From NCBI RefSeq assembly GCF_013327855.1, contig NZ_JABUMX010000001.1, positions 1,240,001-1,304,000 on the forward strand: a stretch of DNA of 64,000 nt, written 5' to 3'. Made by a program: the position numbers and the translations under genes. Positions 1 through 10,392 of the stretch are shown here, piece after piece (the stretch's first letter is position 1; each line of letters opens with the position of its first letter). The notes under the pieces are model-generated. The model had not been told where the DNA came from, searched no databases, and worked only from the letters and a program-made list of their open reading frames with translations. This DNA is from Phyllobacterium pellucidum (lineage in GTDB: Bacteria > Pseudomonadota > Alphaproteobacteria > Rhizobiales > Rhizobiaceae).

Positions 1-63
1 GGCGAAACTATCTATAAGGCAACCGACCTGCGGGTTGGCCTGTTCAAGGAAAGCGCTGCCTGA
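1..63 (+). CDS. fabA: 3-hydroxydecanoyl-ACP dehydratase/isomerase, C-terminal end only
   Basis: The first 20 codons of the window, ending in TGA at 61-63, encode a tail containing YKATDLRVGLF. This matches the C-terminal strand of FabA (E. coli has a very similar YTASDLKVGLF). FabA dehydrates 3-hydroxydecanoyl-ACP and isomerises the product to the cis-3 form, the branch point of anaerobic-type unsaturated fatty acid synthesis. The rest of the gene lies upstream of the window. Its position 36 bases before fabB, on the same strand, is the usual fabA-fabB pair and supports the call. Confidence 0.85.
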   Translation, partial: GETIYKATDLRVGLFKESAA

Positions 64-99
64 GCCTTCAGCCAGCGCAACACCTTCAAGGAGATCGCG

Positions 100-1326
100 A
101 TGCGGCGAGTGGTTGTGACGGGCATGGGTATCGTGTCCTCTATCGGCAATAACACGCAGGAAGTGCTGGAATCCCTGCGGACTGCAAAGTCAGGCATCGT
201 CTTTGCCGAAGAATATGCGAAGTATGGATTCCGCAGCCAGGTTCATGGCGCTCCGACACTCGATCCATCGACCCTGGTCGATCGCCGCGCCATGCGCTTC
301 CATGGAGGCGGGACGGCGTGGAACCATGTCGCCATGGACCAGGCCATCGCCGATGCCGGTCTCGAAGCGGACCTGATCTCCAACGAACGCACTGGCATCA
401 TCATGGGATCCGGCGGTTCATCGACGCGCACCATCGTCGAAGCCGCAGAGAAGACCATCGAATCCGGATCGAGCAAGAAGGTCGGCCCATTCGCCGTACC
501 GAAAGCCATGTCTTCGACAGCTTCGGCAACACTCGCCACCTGGTTCAAGATCAAGGGCGTCAACTATTCGATCTCCTCCGCCTGCGCCACGTCCAACCAT
601 TGCGTCGGCAATGCGTTTGAGATGATCCAGTATGGCAAGCAGGACATGATGTTCGCCGGCGGCTGCGAAGACCTCGACTGGACCCTCTCTGTCCTCTTCG
701 ACGGCATGGGGGCGATGTCCTCGAAGTTCAATGATCGTCCGGCGGTCGCCTCGCGCGCCTATGACAAAAATCGCGACGGCTTCGTCATCTCCGGCGGTGC
801 TGGCGTACTCGTTCTCGAAGAACTCGAACATGCCAAGGCCCGGGGCGCCAAAATCTATGGCGAACTCGTCGGCTATGGTGTCACCTCCGACGGCGCGGAC
901 ATGGTCGCACCGAGCGGCGAAGGCGCAGCCCGGTGCATGCGCATGGCGATCGCCAATGTCAAAGGACCGATCGACTATATCAATCCGCACGCCACATCGA
1001 CGCCGGTCGGCGATCTCAAGGAGATCGAGGCCATTCGCGAGGTCTTCGGGTCCGGCAATCAGTGCCCGCCAATTTCGGCGACGAAGTCGTTGACCGGCCA
1101 CTCGCAAGGCGCAACGGGCGTGCATGAGTCGATCTATTCGCTCCTTATGATGAACCACGACTTCATCGCCGAGAGCGCCAATATCGAGGAGATCGATCCC
1201 GCCTTCGGTGACATGCCTATTGCGCGCAAGCGGATCGACAATGTCAAATTGAACACGGTTCTCACCAATTCCTTCGGATTTGGCGGCACGAACGCTTCGC
1301 TGGTGTTCCAGCGCTACGACGGTTAA
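100..1326 (+). CDS. fabB: 3-oxoacyl-ACP synthase I (beta-ketoacyl-ACP synthase I)
   Basis: A 408-residue condensing enzyme of full family length. It elongates acyl-ACP with malonyl-ACP, and with FabA it commits intermediates to unsaturated fatty acids in the cytosol. The Cys-His-His catalytic triad is visible: Cys162 in SSACATSN, His297 in NPHATSTPVGD and His334 in SLTGHSQGATG. The glycine-rich C-terminal loop FGFGGTNAS is also present. The start MRRVVVTGMG is the canonical KAS N-terminus, with AAGGAGATCG just upstream as ribosome binding site. It sits between fabA and fabI and is probably co-transcribed with both. Confidence 0.97.
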   Translation: MRRVVVTGMGIVSSIGNNTQEVLESLRTAKSGIVFAEEYAKYGFRSQVHGAPTLDPSTLVDRRAMRFHGGGTAWNHVAMDQAIADAGLEADLISNERTGIIMGSGGSSTRTIVEAAEKTIESGSSKKVGPFAVPKAMSSTASATLATWFKIKGVNYSISSACATSNHCVGNAFEMIQYGKQDMMFAGGCEDLDWTLSVLFDGMGAMSSKFNDRPAVASRAYDKNRDGFVISGGAGVLVLEELEHAKARGAKIYGELVGYGVTSDGADMVAPSGEGAARCMRMAIANVKGPIDYINPHATSTPVGDLKEIEAIREVFGSGNQCPPISATKSLTGHSQGATGVHESIYSLLMMNHDFIAESANIEEIDPAFGDMPIARKRIDNVKLNTVLTNSFGFGGTNASLVFQRYDG

Positions 1327-1401
1327 AGGGGGGAGCCGAATGGATCGTCTCGTCAGCCGAGCAACAGAATGCGGCCAGCGTGGCCAGGAAAGGCTCTGAA
1401 C

Positions 1402-2217
1402 ATGGGTGATTTGATGAAAGGCAAGCGCGGTCTCATCATGGGGGTCGCGAACAGCCATTCCATTGCCTGGGGAATTGCCAAGGAACTTGCGGCCAATGGC
1501 GCCGAGCTTGCCTTTACCTATCAGGGCGAAGCGTTCGGCAAGCGCGTCGCGCCGCTGGCGGAACAGCTCGGATCGAAGTTCCTGCTGCCCTGCGATGTGG
1601 AAGATATCGCCACGGTGGACGCTGTATTCGACACGCTGGAAAAGGAATGGGGCGCGCTTGATTTCGTCGTGCACGCCATCGGCTTTTCCGACAAGGCGCA
1701 GCTCAAGGGACGCTATGCCGATGTGACGACGCGCGACAATTTCAGCCGCACGATGGTCATATCTGCCTATTCCTTCACCGAAGTTGCCCAGCGCGCCTCC
1801 AAGCTCATGAAGGAGGGCGGCTCGATTCTGACGCTGACCTATGGCGGCTCGACGCGCGTCATGCCCAACTACAATGTTATGGGCGTCGCCAAGGCCGCGC
1901 TGGAAGCAATGGTGCGCTATCTCGCCGCCGACTACGGGCCGGAAGGTATTCGCGTCAACGCGATCTCGGCGGGTCCTGTGCGCACGCTTGCCGGTGCCGG
2001 CATCGGCGATGCCCGCGCCATGTTCTCTTACCAGAAGCGCAATGCGCCCCTGCGGCGCACTGTCGACATCGAGGATGTCGGCCGCTCGGCGCTCTACCTT
2101 CTATCGAATCTTTCGAACGGTGTGACCGGCGAAATCCATTACGTCGATTCCGGCTACAACATCGTCTCGATGCCGACGCTGGAAGAACTGAAGAAGTCCG
2201 ACGACGACAAGGAATAA
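1402..2217 (+). CDS. fabI: Enoyl-ACP reductase (NADH), FabI type
   Basis: A 271-residue short-chain dehydrogenase-like enoyl-ACP reductase, which performs the last step of each fatty acid elongation cycle and is the target class of triclosan-like inhibitors. The N-terminal nucleotide-binding motif GVANSHSIAWGIA has the spacing typical of FabI rather than ordinary SDRs. The catalytic residues are Tyr147, Tyr157 and Lys164 (Tyr-X6-Lys). I chose the ATG at 1402 because AGGAAAGG lies about 8 bases before it; an in-frame start at 1369 would add 11 residues with no homology. Third gene of fabA-fabB-fabI, followed by a terminator. Confidence 0.95.
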   Translation: MGDLMKGKRGLIMGVANSHSIAWGIAKELAANGAELAFTYQGEAFGKRVAPLAEQLGSKFLLPCDVEDIATVDAVFDTLEKEWGALDFVVHAIGFSDKAQLKGRYADVTTRDNFSRTMVISAYSFTEVAQRASKLMKEGGSILTLTYGGSTRVMPNYNVMGVAKAALEAMVRYLAADYGPEGIRVNAISAGPVRTLAGAGIGDARAMFSYQKRNAPLRRTVDIEDVGRSALYLLSNLSNGVTGEIHYVDSGYNIVSMPTLEELKKSDDDKE

Positions 2218-2242
2218 TCTAGCGCTTGAAGTGTTTATCGAA

Positions 2243-2275
2243 GGCCCGCCGGCGATGCGCTGGCGGGCCTTTCTG
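2243..2275 (+). terminator. Rho-independent terminator after fabI
   Basis: GGCCCGCC (2243-2250) pairs with GGCGGGCC (2262-2269), leaving an 11-base loop, and the second arm is followed by TTTCTGTT. It lies 25 bases after the fabI stop and just before the 3' end of the oppositely oriented rsmC. Confidence 0.8.
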
Positions 2276-2283
2276 TTCCAATG

Positions 2284-3312
2284 TCACTTCTTCGCTTCGA
2301 TGATCTTGTAGCCGGCATTGTCCTCAAGCGGTGTCACCGTGCGAAACAGCGCGTTTAGTCCGGCTTCGTAGGGCATCTGCCGGTTGGCGACGAGAAGGAG
2401 GCGACCGCCTGGCTTCAATCGCTTGGCCGCCGCGGCGATGAACCCCTGCCCCATGGTCGGATCGGCGCTGCGTGCGGCGTGGAAGGGCGGGTTCATGACG
2501 ATGGTGTCGTAGATATCCGCAATTGCTTCGCGGTTGACGTCGTGCCAATGAAACGACACCGGGATGTCGGCCGGCCCGACCACATTCTGCCTTGCCGCCT
2601 CCAACGCCTCGAAATCGGCCTCATAAAGCGCCAGCGACTTCATTTTCTCGGTGTGACCGAGAAGTTCGCTGGCAAGATAGCCCCAGCCTGCACCGAAATC
2701 CGCAACGTGGCCGCTGATGCGGCCTTCGAAATGCTTTGCAAGAAGCGCCGATCCCTTGTCGATTGCCATGTGCGAGAACATGCCCGGCGCTGTGGTGTAT
2801 CGGTCTTCGACTCGAACAGGGAGCGGCTTCAGCGCTTCGACGCTGTCGACAGCCAGCTTTTCGGGGCGCGTCAGCCAGAAGGCGACGGCGTGGTGCTTGG
2901 ACAGCCGGTCCATAACCGGCGCAAAAGTCTCGACCGTCCTGCGGCAACTGTCGATACCTAGCTTCTTGTCGCCGGCGACGACAATCGTGCCTCCGGGCCT
3001 GACGTGAGTGAAAGCCTGGGCGAGCCAGGCTTCATTGCGGCCGCGGTGCTTTCCGATCAGGATCAGTGCACCATCAAATGTCTGCAGGCCCTCAAGGCGC
3101 GGAATCGTATTGAACCCGGCCTTTTCAAGATCGATGAAATCCGGCCTGAATGGCTGGAGGCAGGTCAGGATATCACGCCATGCGAGAGCAATGTCGCGGT
3201 TCGCCTCGGCGCCGAGAAACAGCCAGCGTTGGCCCGCGGGAACCGGCAGGATTTCGTTTTCAAAGGGTAGAAAAAGCGTCTTGAGTGCGCCGTCGGTCAT
3301 CGCCTTATCCAT
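2284..3312 (-). CDS. rsmC: Class I SAM-dependent methyltransferase, RsmC-like (16S rRNA guanine-N2)
   Basis: A 342-residue protein with a degenerate N-terminal half and a C-terminal methyltransferase domain, the two-domain architecture of RsmC/RlmG enzymes that methylate a guanine N2 in rRNA. The SAM-binding motif is VADFGAGWGYLASEL and the catalytic NPPF motif is present as MNPPFHAA, as expected for methylation of an exocyclic amino group. RsmC acts on G1207 of 16S rRNA in E. coli; that exact target is inferred here. The gene follows pnp in the same direction, separated from it by a hairpin terminator. A second in-frame ATG at 3300 is possible. Confidence 0.85.
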   Translation of the reverse strand: MDKAMTDGALKTLFLPFENEILPVPAGQRWLFLGAEANRDIALAWRDILTCLQPFRPDFIDLEKAGFNTIPRLEGLQTFDGALILIGKHRGRNEAWLAQAFTHVRPGGTIVVAGDKKLGIDSCRRTVETFAPVMDRLSKHHAVAFWLTRPEKLAVDSVEALKPLPVRVEDRYTTAPGMFSHMAIDKGSALLAKHFEGRISGHVADFGAGWGYLASELLGHTEKMKSLALYEADFEALEAARQNVVGPADIPVSFHWHDVNREAIADIYDTIVMNPPFHAARSADPTMGQGFIAAAAKRLKPGGRLLLVANRQMPYEAGLNALFRTVTPLEDNAGYKIIEAKK

Positions 3313-3326
3313 TCTGGTCGTTCAAG

Positions 3327-3352
3327 AAAAAAGCGCGCCACAAGGGCGCGCT
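3327..3352 (-). terminator. Rho-independent terminator after pnp
   Basis: Read on the minus strand, AGCGCGCC (3352-3345) pairs with GGCGCGCT (3339-3332), followed by a run of six T. It lies 25 bases beyond the pnp stop and before rsmC, so it probably ends the rimP-to-pnp transcription unit. Confidence 0.8.
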
Positions 3353-3376
3353 CTCCAATTGCGTTCGCTCGAGAAA

Positions 3377-5521
3377 TTACTCTGCGTCTTCTTCCGCAGG
3401 CTTCTTTTCCTGAACGATTTCCTTGCCGGTTTCCTGATCGACGACCTTCATCGAGAGGCGAACCTTGCCGCGCTCGTCAAAGCCCATGAGCTTGACCCAG
3501 ACCTTCTGGCCTTCCTTGACCACATCTGAGGTCTTGGCAACGCGCTCGGAAGCGAGCTGGGAGATATGGACCAGGCCATCGCGCGGGCCGAAGAAGTTGA
3601 CGAAGGCGCCGAAGTCGGCGGTCTTGACGACCGTGCCCTCGTAGATTTCGCCGACTTCCGGTTCAGCAACGATCGAATGGATCCACTTGCGCGCGGCTTC
3701 GATTTCCTTGGCCGAGGACGATGCTATCTTGACCGTACCGTCATCTTCGATGTTGATCTTCGCGCCGGTCTTTTCGACGATTTCGCGAATGACCTTGCCG
3801 CCGGAGCCGATGACATCACGAATCTTGTCGGTCGGGATGTTCATGACTTCGATGCGCGGCGCGAACTCGCCGAGTTCCGAACGGCCTTCGGTGATGGCTT
3901 TCGCCATTTCGCCGAGAATGTGGACCCGGCCGTCCTTGGCCTGGGCCAGGGCAACCTTCATGATCTCTTCGGTGATGCCGTCGATCTTGATGTCCATCTG
4001 CAGGGCGGTGATGCCACCTTCCGTGCCGGCGACCTTGAAGTCCATGTCGCCAAGATGATCCTCGTCACCAAGGATATCGGAGAGAACTGCGAACTTCTCG
4101 CCTTCGAGGATCAAGCCCATGGCAATACCTGCAACCGGACGAAGCAGCGGAACGCCTGCATCCATCAGGGCCAGCGACGTGCCGCAAACCGTTGCCATCG
4201 ACGAGGAACCGTTGGATTCGGTGATCTCGGAAACGGTGCGCAGCGTGTAGGGGAACTGTTCCTTGGCCGGGAGCACCGGATGGATGGCACGCCAGGCAAG
4301 CTTGCCATGGCCGATTTCACGACGGCCGGGCGAACCCATGCGTCCCGTTTCACCGACCGAATAGGGCGGGAAATTGTAGTGGAGCATGAAGGTTTCTTTG
4401 TACATGCCGGTCAGCGAGTCGACATACTGTTCGTCTTCGCCGGTGCCAAGCGTGGCAACGACGATGGCCTGGGTCTCACCACGGGTGAACAGGGCAGAAC
4501 CATGCGTGCGTGGCAGGATACCGACTTCCGAGACGATCGGACGAACGGTCTTCAGATCGCGGCCATCGATACGGCTGCCTGTGTCGAGGATGTTCCAGCG
4601 AACGATCTTGGCCTGAACCGACTTGAAGACGGTCGCAATCTCTTCAGCCGAAAATTCGGGCTCCTCGACGCCTTCCGGGAAGAAATGCGCCTTGACCTTG
4701 GTCTTGGCCGCATCGACGGCGGCATAACGCTGCTGCTTGTCGGTGATCTTGTAGGCGGCGCGCAGATCGTCTTCGGCGACTTTCAGAACGGCGGCTTCTA
4801 CGGCCGAAAGGTCTTCGGAGACGAAATCGCGCGGCTCCTTCGCAGCAACTTCAGCCAGCTTGATGATCGCGTCGATCACCGGCTGGAAGCTGCGATGACC
4901 GAACATGACTGCGCCGAGCATGACGTCTTCGCCGAGTTCCTGCGCTTCCGATTCAACCATCAGAACCGCATCGCCTGTGCCGGCAACGACGAGGTCGAGT
5001 TTGGATTCGACCATTTCATCGACCGTCGGGTTCAGCTTGTACTCGCCACCGATATAGCCGACGCGTGCACCGCCGATCGGGCCCATGAAGGGAACGCCGG
5101 AAAGCGTAAGAGCTGCCGAAGCGCCGATCATCGAGACGATGTCGGGATTGTTTTCGAGGTCATGCTGGATGACGGTGAGGACGACCTGCGTGTCGTTCTT
5201 GTAGCCATCGGCAAAGAGCGGGCGGATAGGGCGGTCGATGAGACGCGAAACAAGCGTTTCGTTCTCGCTCGGACGGCCTTCGCGCTTGAAATAGCCGCCC
5301 GGGATCTTGCCGGCGGCATAGGTCTTTTCCTGGTAGTTGACCGTCAGCGGGAAGAAATCCTGGCCCGGCTTCGGTTCCTTGGCGGAAACGACGGTGGCAA
5401 GGACCACGGTCTCGCCATAGGTGGCGAGCACCGCGCCGTCAGCCTGACGGGCGATCTTGCCGGTTTCAAGAATGAGCGGACGACCGCCCCATTCGATTTC
5501 AACCTTGTGTTGATTAAACAT
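3377..5521 (-). CDS. pnp: Polyribonucleotide nucleotidyltransferase (PNPase)
   Basis: A 714-residue phosphorolytic 3'-5' exoribonuclease, a core component of mRNA decay. Order of domains: two RNase PH domains separated by an alpha-helical domain, then KH ([12 protein letters not shown], around residue 570) and S1 ([15 protein letters not shown], around residue 630). The RNase PH-2 part carries the signature [17 protein letters not shown]. The start [13 protein letters not shown] at 5521 is preceded by GAAGGACA; an upstream in-frame start at 5545 adds unconserved residues. It is downstream of rpsO, as in most proteobacteria, with a strong hairpin between the two genes. Confidence 0.98.
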   Translation of the reverse strand: MFNQHKVEIEWGGRPLILETGKIARQADGAVLATYGETVVLATVVSAKEPKPGQDFFPLTVNYQEKTYAAGKIPGGYFKREGRPSENETLVSRLIDRPIRPLFADGYKNDTQVVLTVIQHDLENNPDIVSMIGASAALTLSGVPFMGPIGGARVGYIGGEYKLNPTVDEMVESKLDLVVAGTGDAVLMVESEAQELGEDVMLGAVMFGHRSFQPVIDAIIKLAEVAAKEPRDFVSEDLSAVEAAVLKVAEDDLRAAYKITDKQQRYAAVDAAKTKVKAHFFPEGVEEPEFSAEEIATVFKSVQAKIVRWNILDTGSRIDGRDLKTVRPIVSEVGILPRTHGSALFTRGETQAIVVATLGTGEDEQYVDSLTGMYKETFMLHYNFPPYSVGETGRMGSPGRREIGHGKLAWRAIHPVLPAKEQFPYTLRTVSEITESNGSSSMATVCGTSLALMDAGVPLLRPVAGIAMGLILEGEKFAVLSDILGDEDHLGDMDFKVAGTEGGITALQMDIKIDGITEEIMKVALAQAKDGRVHILGEMAKAITEGRSELGEFAPRIEVMNIPTDKIRDVIGSGGKVIREIVEKTGAKINIEDDGTVKIASSSAKEIEAARKWIHSIVAEPEVGEIYEGTVVKTADFGAFVNFFGPRDGLVHISQLASERVAKTSDVVKEGQKVWVKLMGFDERGKVRLSMKVVDQETGKEIVQEKKPAEEDAE

Positions 5522-5683
5522 GTCTTGTCCTTCATTGGAAGGCAACGCGCACCCTTTGGTGCCGCGATGATCTTCCGTTTCGTTTCAGACCAATCACGGG
5601 CAAGACAACGTGCAACTCCCCAAGCCGAGTTGCCAGCAATCCTGCCCCATGATCTGTCTCATGGTAGTTTCACCCGCGAGGGA

Positions 5684-5719
5684 TGAAAAGAACCGGCGGC
5701 GCAAGGAGCGACCGCCGGT
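5684..5719 (-). terminator. Hairpin in the rpsO-pnp intergenic region (terminator / processing site)
   Basis: On the minus strand ACCGGCGG (5719-5712) pairs with CCGCCGGT (5699-5692) and is followed by TCTTTTC. The hairpin is eight bases past the rpsO stop and about 160 bases before pnp. In E. coli the same place holds the rpsO attenuator and an RNase III-cut stem that controls pnp. A similar partial terminator role is inferred here. Confidence 0.6.
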
Positions 5720-5727
5720 CCAGTCTG

Positions 5728-5997
5728 TTAGCGGCGCAGGCCGAGCTTTCCGATCAGCGTCTGGTAGCGCGTCTCATCAACCTTCTTGAGATAATCGAGA
5801 AGGCTGCGGCGCGTCGAGACCAGCTTGAGCAGACCACGGCGGGAATGGTTATCCTTCTTGTGGTCCTTGAAATGGTCGGTCAAATTGACAATGCGTTCCG
5901 TCAGCACAGCAACCTGGACTTCCGGAGAACCGGTATCGCCTGGCTTGGTTGCATATTCGGAGATCACTGCCTGCTTGCGTTCAGCGGTAATCGACAT
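5728..5997 (-). CDS. rpsO: 30S ribosomal protein S15
   Basis: Eighty-nine residues, the exact family length. S15 binds 16S rRNA helices 20-22 early in assembly of the small-subunit platform. Conserved landmarks are [14 protein letters not shown], the loop [12 protein letters not shown] and the C-terminal [12 protein letters not shown]. It lies between truB (upstream) and pnp (downstream) on the same strand, the classic arrangement. AAGAAAGGATA precedes the ATG. Confidence 0.98.
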   Translation of the reverse strand: MSITAERKQAVISEYATKPGDTGSPEVQVAVLTERIVNLTDHFKDHKKDNHSRRGLLKLVSTRRSLLDYLKKVDETRYQTLIGKLGLRR

Positions 5998-6107
5998 CGT
6001 ATATCCTTTCTTTGGAAGGGAAAAACAGGATGCCCACGGCCGGGATGTCGTCCAGCGGGGGCCGGTTAAAGCGAGAGCAATGCTTGTCGCTGGGGGCCGT
6101 ATAGTCG

Positions 6108-6131
6108 AAAACGCGGCAAATTACCAGCCGC
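6108..6131 (-). terminator. Weak terminator-like hairpin between truB and rpsO
   Basis: On the minus strand GCGGC (6131-6127) and GCCGC (6117-6113) flank a 9-base loop and are followed by GTTTTCG. The stem is only five base pairs, so this is a possible attenuation point rather than a firm terminator. It is about 30 bases beyond the truB stop and 110 bases before rpsO. Confidence 0.4.
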
Positions 6132-6158
6132 AAATGATTTTCACCCGAAACCCAGAAG

Positions 6159-7130
6159 CTAAGCCGTAAACACCCGCTTCGGCTTGAACTGGCCCTGCTC
6201 GATAAAACCGATCGCAAGCAGCTTGCCGCGGCTCGTAACGCAAGCTTCGTCAGCCTCGACCGGCGCGTCGCGGCCGCGCAGTATAACCGGATTGCCCATG
6301 CGGATGCGGTGCGCCTGATCGTCTGAAACCGCCACCTGCGGCAGGCAATCGAGCGCAGCGCCTGTCTCGATGAGGAAGGCATCCATCACGGCAAAGCGCT
6401 CGGCGATTGCCTGATAGGATTGCTCGCCGGCCTCTTCGCCTTCGGGCACAGGCGGATGCGCCGCCTCAAGTTCGGCCAAGGTCACGAAATCCTGTTCGTC
6501 GAACGGCGCGACTTCGATACGGCGCAGGTCCGCAATATGGCCATAGCAGCCAAGATCGCGTCCCATGTCGCGTGCGAGCGAGCGCACATAGGTGCCCTTG
6601 CCGCACTCGACTTCCAATATTGCCGTGGAATCGTCGGGCCGCTCTATGAGTTCGAGCCGGTCGATCTCGACTTCGCGGGCGGGTATTTCAATTTCCTCGC
6701 CGCCGCGGGCAAGGTCATAGGCACGTTCGCCAGCGATCTTGATCGCGGAGAACTTTGGCGGGACCTGCTCGATCACGCCGGTATATTTGGGCAGGATCGC
6801 CTTGATTGCAGCCTCGTCCGGCCGATCGGCCGACGTCAGCGTTACTTCGCCTTCAAGGTCGTCGGTCGTGCGTTCTGCACCCCAAGTGACCGTGAAGCGA
6901 TACATCTTGGTTCCGTCCATCACATAGGGAACCGTCTTCGTCGCTTCACCAAGGGCAATGGGCAGCATACCGGAGGCAAGCGGATCAAGCGTTCCGGCGT
7001 GTCCGGCCTTTTCCGCCTTGAAAAGCCATTTGATCTTGGAGACGGCTTCGGTCGAACCCATGCCTTTCGGCTTGTCGAATATCAGCCAGCCGGAAACCGG
7101 GCGGCCCTTCTTCTTGCGCTGTCTTGCCAT
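6159..7130 (-). CDS. truB: tRNA pseudouridine(55) synthase
   Basis: A 323-residue enzyme making pseudouridine 55 in the T-loop of tRNAs. The catalytic aspartate lies in [12 protein letters not shown] near residue 50, and the family motif [12 protein letters not shown] is present further on. I chose the ATG at 7130 ([15 protein letters not shown]); a longer in-frame extension to 7196 would run back through the end of rbfA. The start is one base from the rbfA stop, which suggests coupled translation. Part of the rimP-pnp operon. Confidence 0.96.
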   Translation of the reverse strand: MARQRKKKGRPVSGWLIFDKPKGMGSTEAVSKIKWLFKAEKAGHAGTLDPLASGMLPIALGEATKTVPYVMDGTKMYRFTVTWGAERTTDDLEGEVTLTSADRPDEAAIKAILPKYTGVIEQVPPKFSAIKIAGERAYDLARGGEEIEIPAREVEIDRLELIERPDDSTAILEVECGKGTYVRSLARDMGRDLGCYGHIADLRRIEVAPFDEQDFVTLAELEAAHPPVPEGEEAGEQSYQAIAERFAVMDAFLIETGAALDCLPQVAVSDDQAHRIRMGNPVILRGRDAPVEADEACVTSRGKLLAIGFIEQGQFKPKRVFTA

Positions 7131-7131
7131 C

Positions 7132-7584
7132 TTAGTCGTTACCGTCGTGTCCGGGAACATCGCCGGGATTTGGCTCGCCGCCATCATCGTCATCATCGGC
7201 GTGAAGGTCGCGGGTTACTTCCGGCTTGCGCAAAAGCGCATCGATCTTCGCGTAATTATCGAAGCTGGTATCGATGCGGAAGCGGAACTCCGGCATGTAC
7301 TTCATCTGCTTGAGGTACGGCGCGGCGCGTCCGCGAATGAACTTGGCGCTCTTGTTGAGCGCCGTGATAACGCCTTCGCTGTCGGTGGCGCCGACCGGCG
7401 AGACGAAACAAGTCGCGATCTTCAAGTCCGGCGACATGCGCACTTCCGAGACGGCAACCACGGCATTTTCGAGCGTCGGATCACGAACCTCGCCGCGCTG
7501 GAGCACCTGCGCAACTGCGTGGCGCACCTGCTCGCTGACGCGCAACTGGCGTTGTGAGGGACCCGATGATGCAAAACGAGACAT
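7132..7584 (-). CDS. rbfA: Ribosome-binding factor A
   Basis: A 150-residue KH-fold protein that binds immature 30S subunits near helix 1 of 16S rRNA and is needed for late maturation and cold adaptation. Typical features are [20 protein letters not shown] at the N-terminus, the strand [13 protein letters not shown], and [12 protein letters not shown] near the C-terminus, followed by an acidic tail ([10 protein letters not shown]). The ATG at 7584 is preferred over a TTG at 7599. Lies between infB and truB, the standard position. Confidence 0.95.
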   Translation of the reverse strand: MSRFASSGPSQRQLRVSEQVRHAVAQVLQRGEVRDPTLENAVVAVSEVRMSPDLKIATCFVSPVGATDSEGVITALNKSAKFIRGRAAPYLKQMKYMPEFRFRIDTSFDNYAKIDALLRKPEVTRDLHADDDDDGGEPNPGDVPGHDGND

Positions 7585-7659
7585 AACGATCTTATCCAAA
7601 TAACGATAACGGACCGCCGGCTTTCATTCCGGCGGTCCCATCGATCTTAACAGACGCTT

Positions 7660-10392
7660 TTACAGCGTGCGGGTGACGTGCTCGACGCGGAAAGCTTCGA
7701 TCGTATCGCCTGCGCGAATGTCGTCGTAGTTTTCGAATGCCATACCGCATTCCTGGCCCGCCGGCACTTCGGAAACTTCGTCCTTGAAGCGCTTGAGCGT
7801 CTTGAGCTTGCCTTCGTGGATGACAACGTTGTCGCGGATGAGGCGTACGCCAGCACCACGTTCGACCTTGCCTTCCGTAACACGGCAACCGGCAACCTTG
7901 CCGACCTTGGTGATGTTGAAGACCTCGAGAATCTCCGCGTTGCCGAGGAAGGTCTCGCGCCGTTCTGGCGAAAGAAGTCCCGACATGGCTGCTTTCACAT
8001 CGTCCACGAGATCGTAGATGATGTTGTAGTAGCGGATTTCGATGCCTTCGCGCTCGGCAAGGTCACGTGCCTGCTTGTTGGCACGCACGTTGAAGCCGAT
8101 GATCGCAGCATTGGAGGCCTCGGCAAGCGCGATATCGCTTTCCGTGATACCGCCAGCGCCGGAATGGATGATCCGGGCCCGCACTTCATCGGTCCCGAGC
8201 TTATCCAGCGCGCCGGAAATGGCTTCGATCGAGCCCTGCACGTCGCCCTTGATCAGGAGCGGGAACTCCTTCTGGCCGGACACCTGCAACTGGCTCATCA
8301 TCTGCTCGAGCGAGCCGCGCGAACCTGCCTGCTTGGCCACTGCCTTTTCACGGGCAAGGCGCGTACGGTATTCAGAGATTTCGCGTGCCTTGGCTTCGTT
8401 CTCGACAACCGCGAAGCGATCGCCTGCCTGGGGCGGACCCTGCAGACCGAGCACTTCCACCGGTGTTGCCGGGCCTGCTTCCTTCATGTTCTCGCCGCGA
8501 TCATTGACCAGCGCGCGAACGCGGCCCCACTCGCTGCCGGCAACAATGATGTCGCCAGGATGCAAGGTACCCTTCTGGACGAGCACGGTGGCAACCGAGC
8601 CACGGCCGCGCTCGAGCTTGGCTTCAATGACCACGCCCTCGGCGGTCCGGTGCGGATCGGCCCTCAGGTCGAGAATTTCCGCCTGGAGCAGGATGGCTTC
8701 AAGCAGCTTTTCGAGACCGGCGCCGGTCTTTGCCGACACTTCCACGTCAAGCGTTTCACCGCCCATCGATTCCACGAAAACCTCGTGCTGCAGCAGGCCG
8801 TTGCGCACCTTCTGCGGATCAGCGGAAGGCTTGTCGATCTTGTTTATCGCCACGATGATCGGAACACCGGCCGCCTTGGCGTGGTTGATCGATTCGATCG
8901 TCTGCGGCATGACGCTGTCGTCGGCCGCGACGACGAGGATCGCAATGTCAGTCGCCTGAGCACCGCGGGCACGCATTGCCGTGAAGGCGGCGTGGCCGGG
9001 CGTATCGATAAAGGTGATCTTCTGGCCGTTCTGCTCGACCTGGTATGCGCCGATATGCTGGGTAATGCCGCCGGCTTCGCCGGAGACGACGTTGGCATGG
9101 CGGATGGCATCGAGCAGCGAGGTCTTGCCGTGGTCGACGTGACCCATGATGGTGACGACCGGCGGACGTGGCTCCAGTGCTGCAGCGTCATCCTCAACGT
9201 TGAAGATGCCCTCTTCGACATCGGACTCGGCAACGCGGCGAACCGTGTGGCCGAATTCCTCGGCGATGAGCTGTGCCGTATCGGCATCGATCAGATCGCC
9301 CGGCTTCATCATCTGGCCTTCCTTCATCAGGAACTTGATAACGTCGACCGATCGCTCGGCCATGCGCTGGGCAAGTTCCTGAATGGTAATCGTTTCAGGC
9401 AGAATGACTTCACGCGCGATCTTCTCACGCGTTTCCTGTTGCATCCCGCGCTTGAACTTCTCCTGACGGCGACGCATCGCCGAGAGAGAACGGTTGCGGC
9501 CGCCTTCATCATCAAGGGCAGCGCCCAATGTCAGCTTGCCGCGACGGCGTTCGTCTTCACCACGCACAACCTTCGGCGCGCGCACCTCGGGCTTGGCCGG
9601 CACGGCGCTGGTACCGCGGCGGGCACCTGCTGGTCCACGGCGATCGTCTTCTTCCTCGGTGGCATTGGTCTTGCGCGCCGGAGCCTTCAGCGCCGAATCG
9701 TCGGCGGTCTTTAGCTCGGGCTGGCGCTTGCGCGATTCTTCCTCGGCCTTCTGCTTGGCTTCGGCCTCGCGGCGCAGGCGCTCTTCTTCCTCGGCCTGGC
9801 GGCGGGCGGATTCCTCACGCTCCTTGGCACGCAATGCATCTTCTTCCGCACGGCGTGTGGCTTCGAGCGCAGCTTTGGCGCGGTCTTCGGCGTCACGCGC
9901 CTTCGAACCTTCGAGCGCCTTGCGACGCGCTTCGAGCTCGGCGCTCGAGAGCGTGTTCAGCACCATGCCGGAACGGTCGTTCGGACGCTGGCCGGCGGGA
10001 CGGTACGGCTGCTGCTGGCCGGAAGGACGCTGCTGCGGCTGGGCCGGGCGCGCGGTGGGCTGAGCGACCGGCGCGGCAGTTGCCGTCGCTGCTGGACGCG
10101 GTGCAGCCGCGGGCGCGCTCACCGGCGCTGCCGCAGGCTGAACGGCCGGGCGAACCTGGGCCGGTGCGGGCGAAGGTGCAGGCGCCGGCGCGGCGGCAGC
10201 AGGAGGCGCGACCTCCGGCTTGTGATCCGGAAGATTAAACTTGCGCTTCTTGGTTTCAACCACAACAGACTTCGTCCGCCCATGGCTGAAGTTCTGGCGC
10301 ACCGTGCTCTGTTCAACGCCGGGCCGCTTCAGGGTCAGGGTTTTCTTATTGACGCCAAGCGTCTTGTCGTCTGTCGATTTCGTATCGCTCAT
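7660..10392 (-). CDS. infB: Translation initiation factor IF-2
   Basis: A 910-residue GTPase that delivers initiator tRNA to the 30S subunit. The first 330 residues hold an Ala/Pro/Gln-rich low-complexity stretch (about 60-140), a charged Glu/Arg/Lys coiled region (about 150-230) and an IF-2-associated basic segment. The G domain follows with GHVDHGKT (417-424), DTPGHAAF and NKID, then the C-terminal beta-barrel domains ending VEHVTRTL. The long alanine/proline N-terminus is normal for alphaproteobacterial IF-2. Its start overlaps the stop of the YlxR-type gene by four bases (ATGA). Confidence 0.98.
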   Translation of the reverse strand: MSDTKSTDDKTLGVNKKTLTLKRPGVEQSTVRQNFSHGRTKSVVVETKKRKFNLPDHKPEVAPPAAAAPAPAPSPAPAQVRPAVQPAAAPVSAPAAAPRPAATATAAPVAQPTARPAQPQQRPSGQQQPYRPAGQRPNDRSGMVLNTLSSAELEARRKALEGSKARDAEDRAKAALEATRRAEEDALRAKEREESARRQAEEEERLRREAEAKQKAEEESRKRQPELKTADDSALKAPARKTNATEEEDDRRGPAGARRGTSAVPAKPEVRAPKVVRGEDERRRGKLTLGAALDDEGGRNRSLSAMRRRQEKFKRGMQQETREKIAREVILPETITIQELAQRMAERSVDVIKFLMKEGQMMKPGDLIDADTAQLIAEEFGHTVRRVAESDVEEGIFNVEDDAAALEPRPPVVTIMGHVDHGKTSLLDAIRHANVVSGEAGGITQHIGAYQVEQNGQKITFIDTPGHAAFTAMRARGAQATDIAILVVAADDSVMPQTIESINHAKAAGVPIIVAINKIDKPSADPQKVRNGLLQHEVFVESMGGETLDVEVSAKTGAGLEKLLEAILLQAEILDLRADPHRTAEGVVIEAKLERGRGSVATVLVQKGTLHPGDIIVAGSEWGRVRALVNDRGENMKEAGPATPVEVLGLQGPPQAGDRFAVVENEAKAREISEYRTRLAREKAVAKQAGSRGSLEQMMSQLQVSGQKEFPLLIKGDVQGSIEAISGALDKLGTDEVRARIIHSGAGGITESDIALAEASNAAIIGFNVRANKQARDLAEREGIEIRYYNIIYDLVDDVKAAMSGLLSPERRETFLGNAEILEVFNITKVGKVAGCRVTEGKVERGAGVRLIRDNVVIHEGKLKTLKRFKDEVSEVPAGQECGMAFENYDDIRAGDTIEAFRVEHVTRTL

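Noticed and set aside
3566..5686. A 706-codon open frame on the plus strand
   Set aside because: It lies entirely opposite pnp, has no domain, and shows the base bias of an antisense frame in GC-rich DNA.
7678..9714. A 678-codon open frame on the plus strand
   Set aside because: Antisense to infB, whose GTP-binding motifs establish the coding strand.
9480..10220. Low-complexity repeat in the N-terminal part of infB
   Set aside because: The alanine/proline- and glutamate/arginine-rich stretch is coding and typical of alphaproteobacterial IF-2, not a DNA repeat element.
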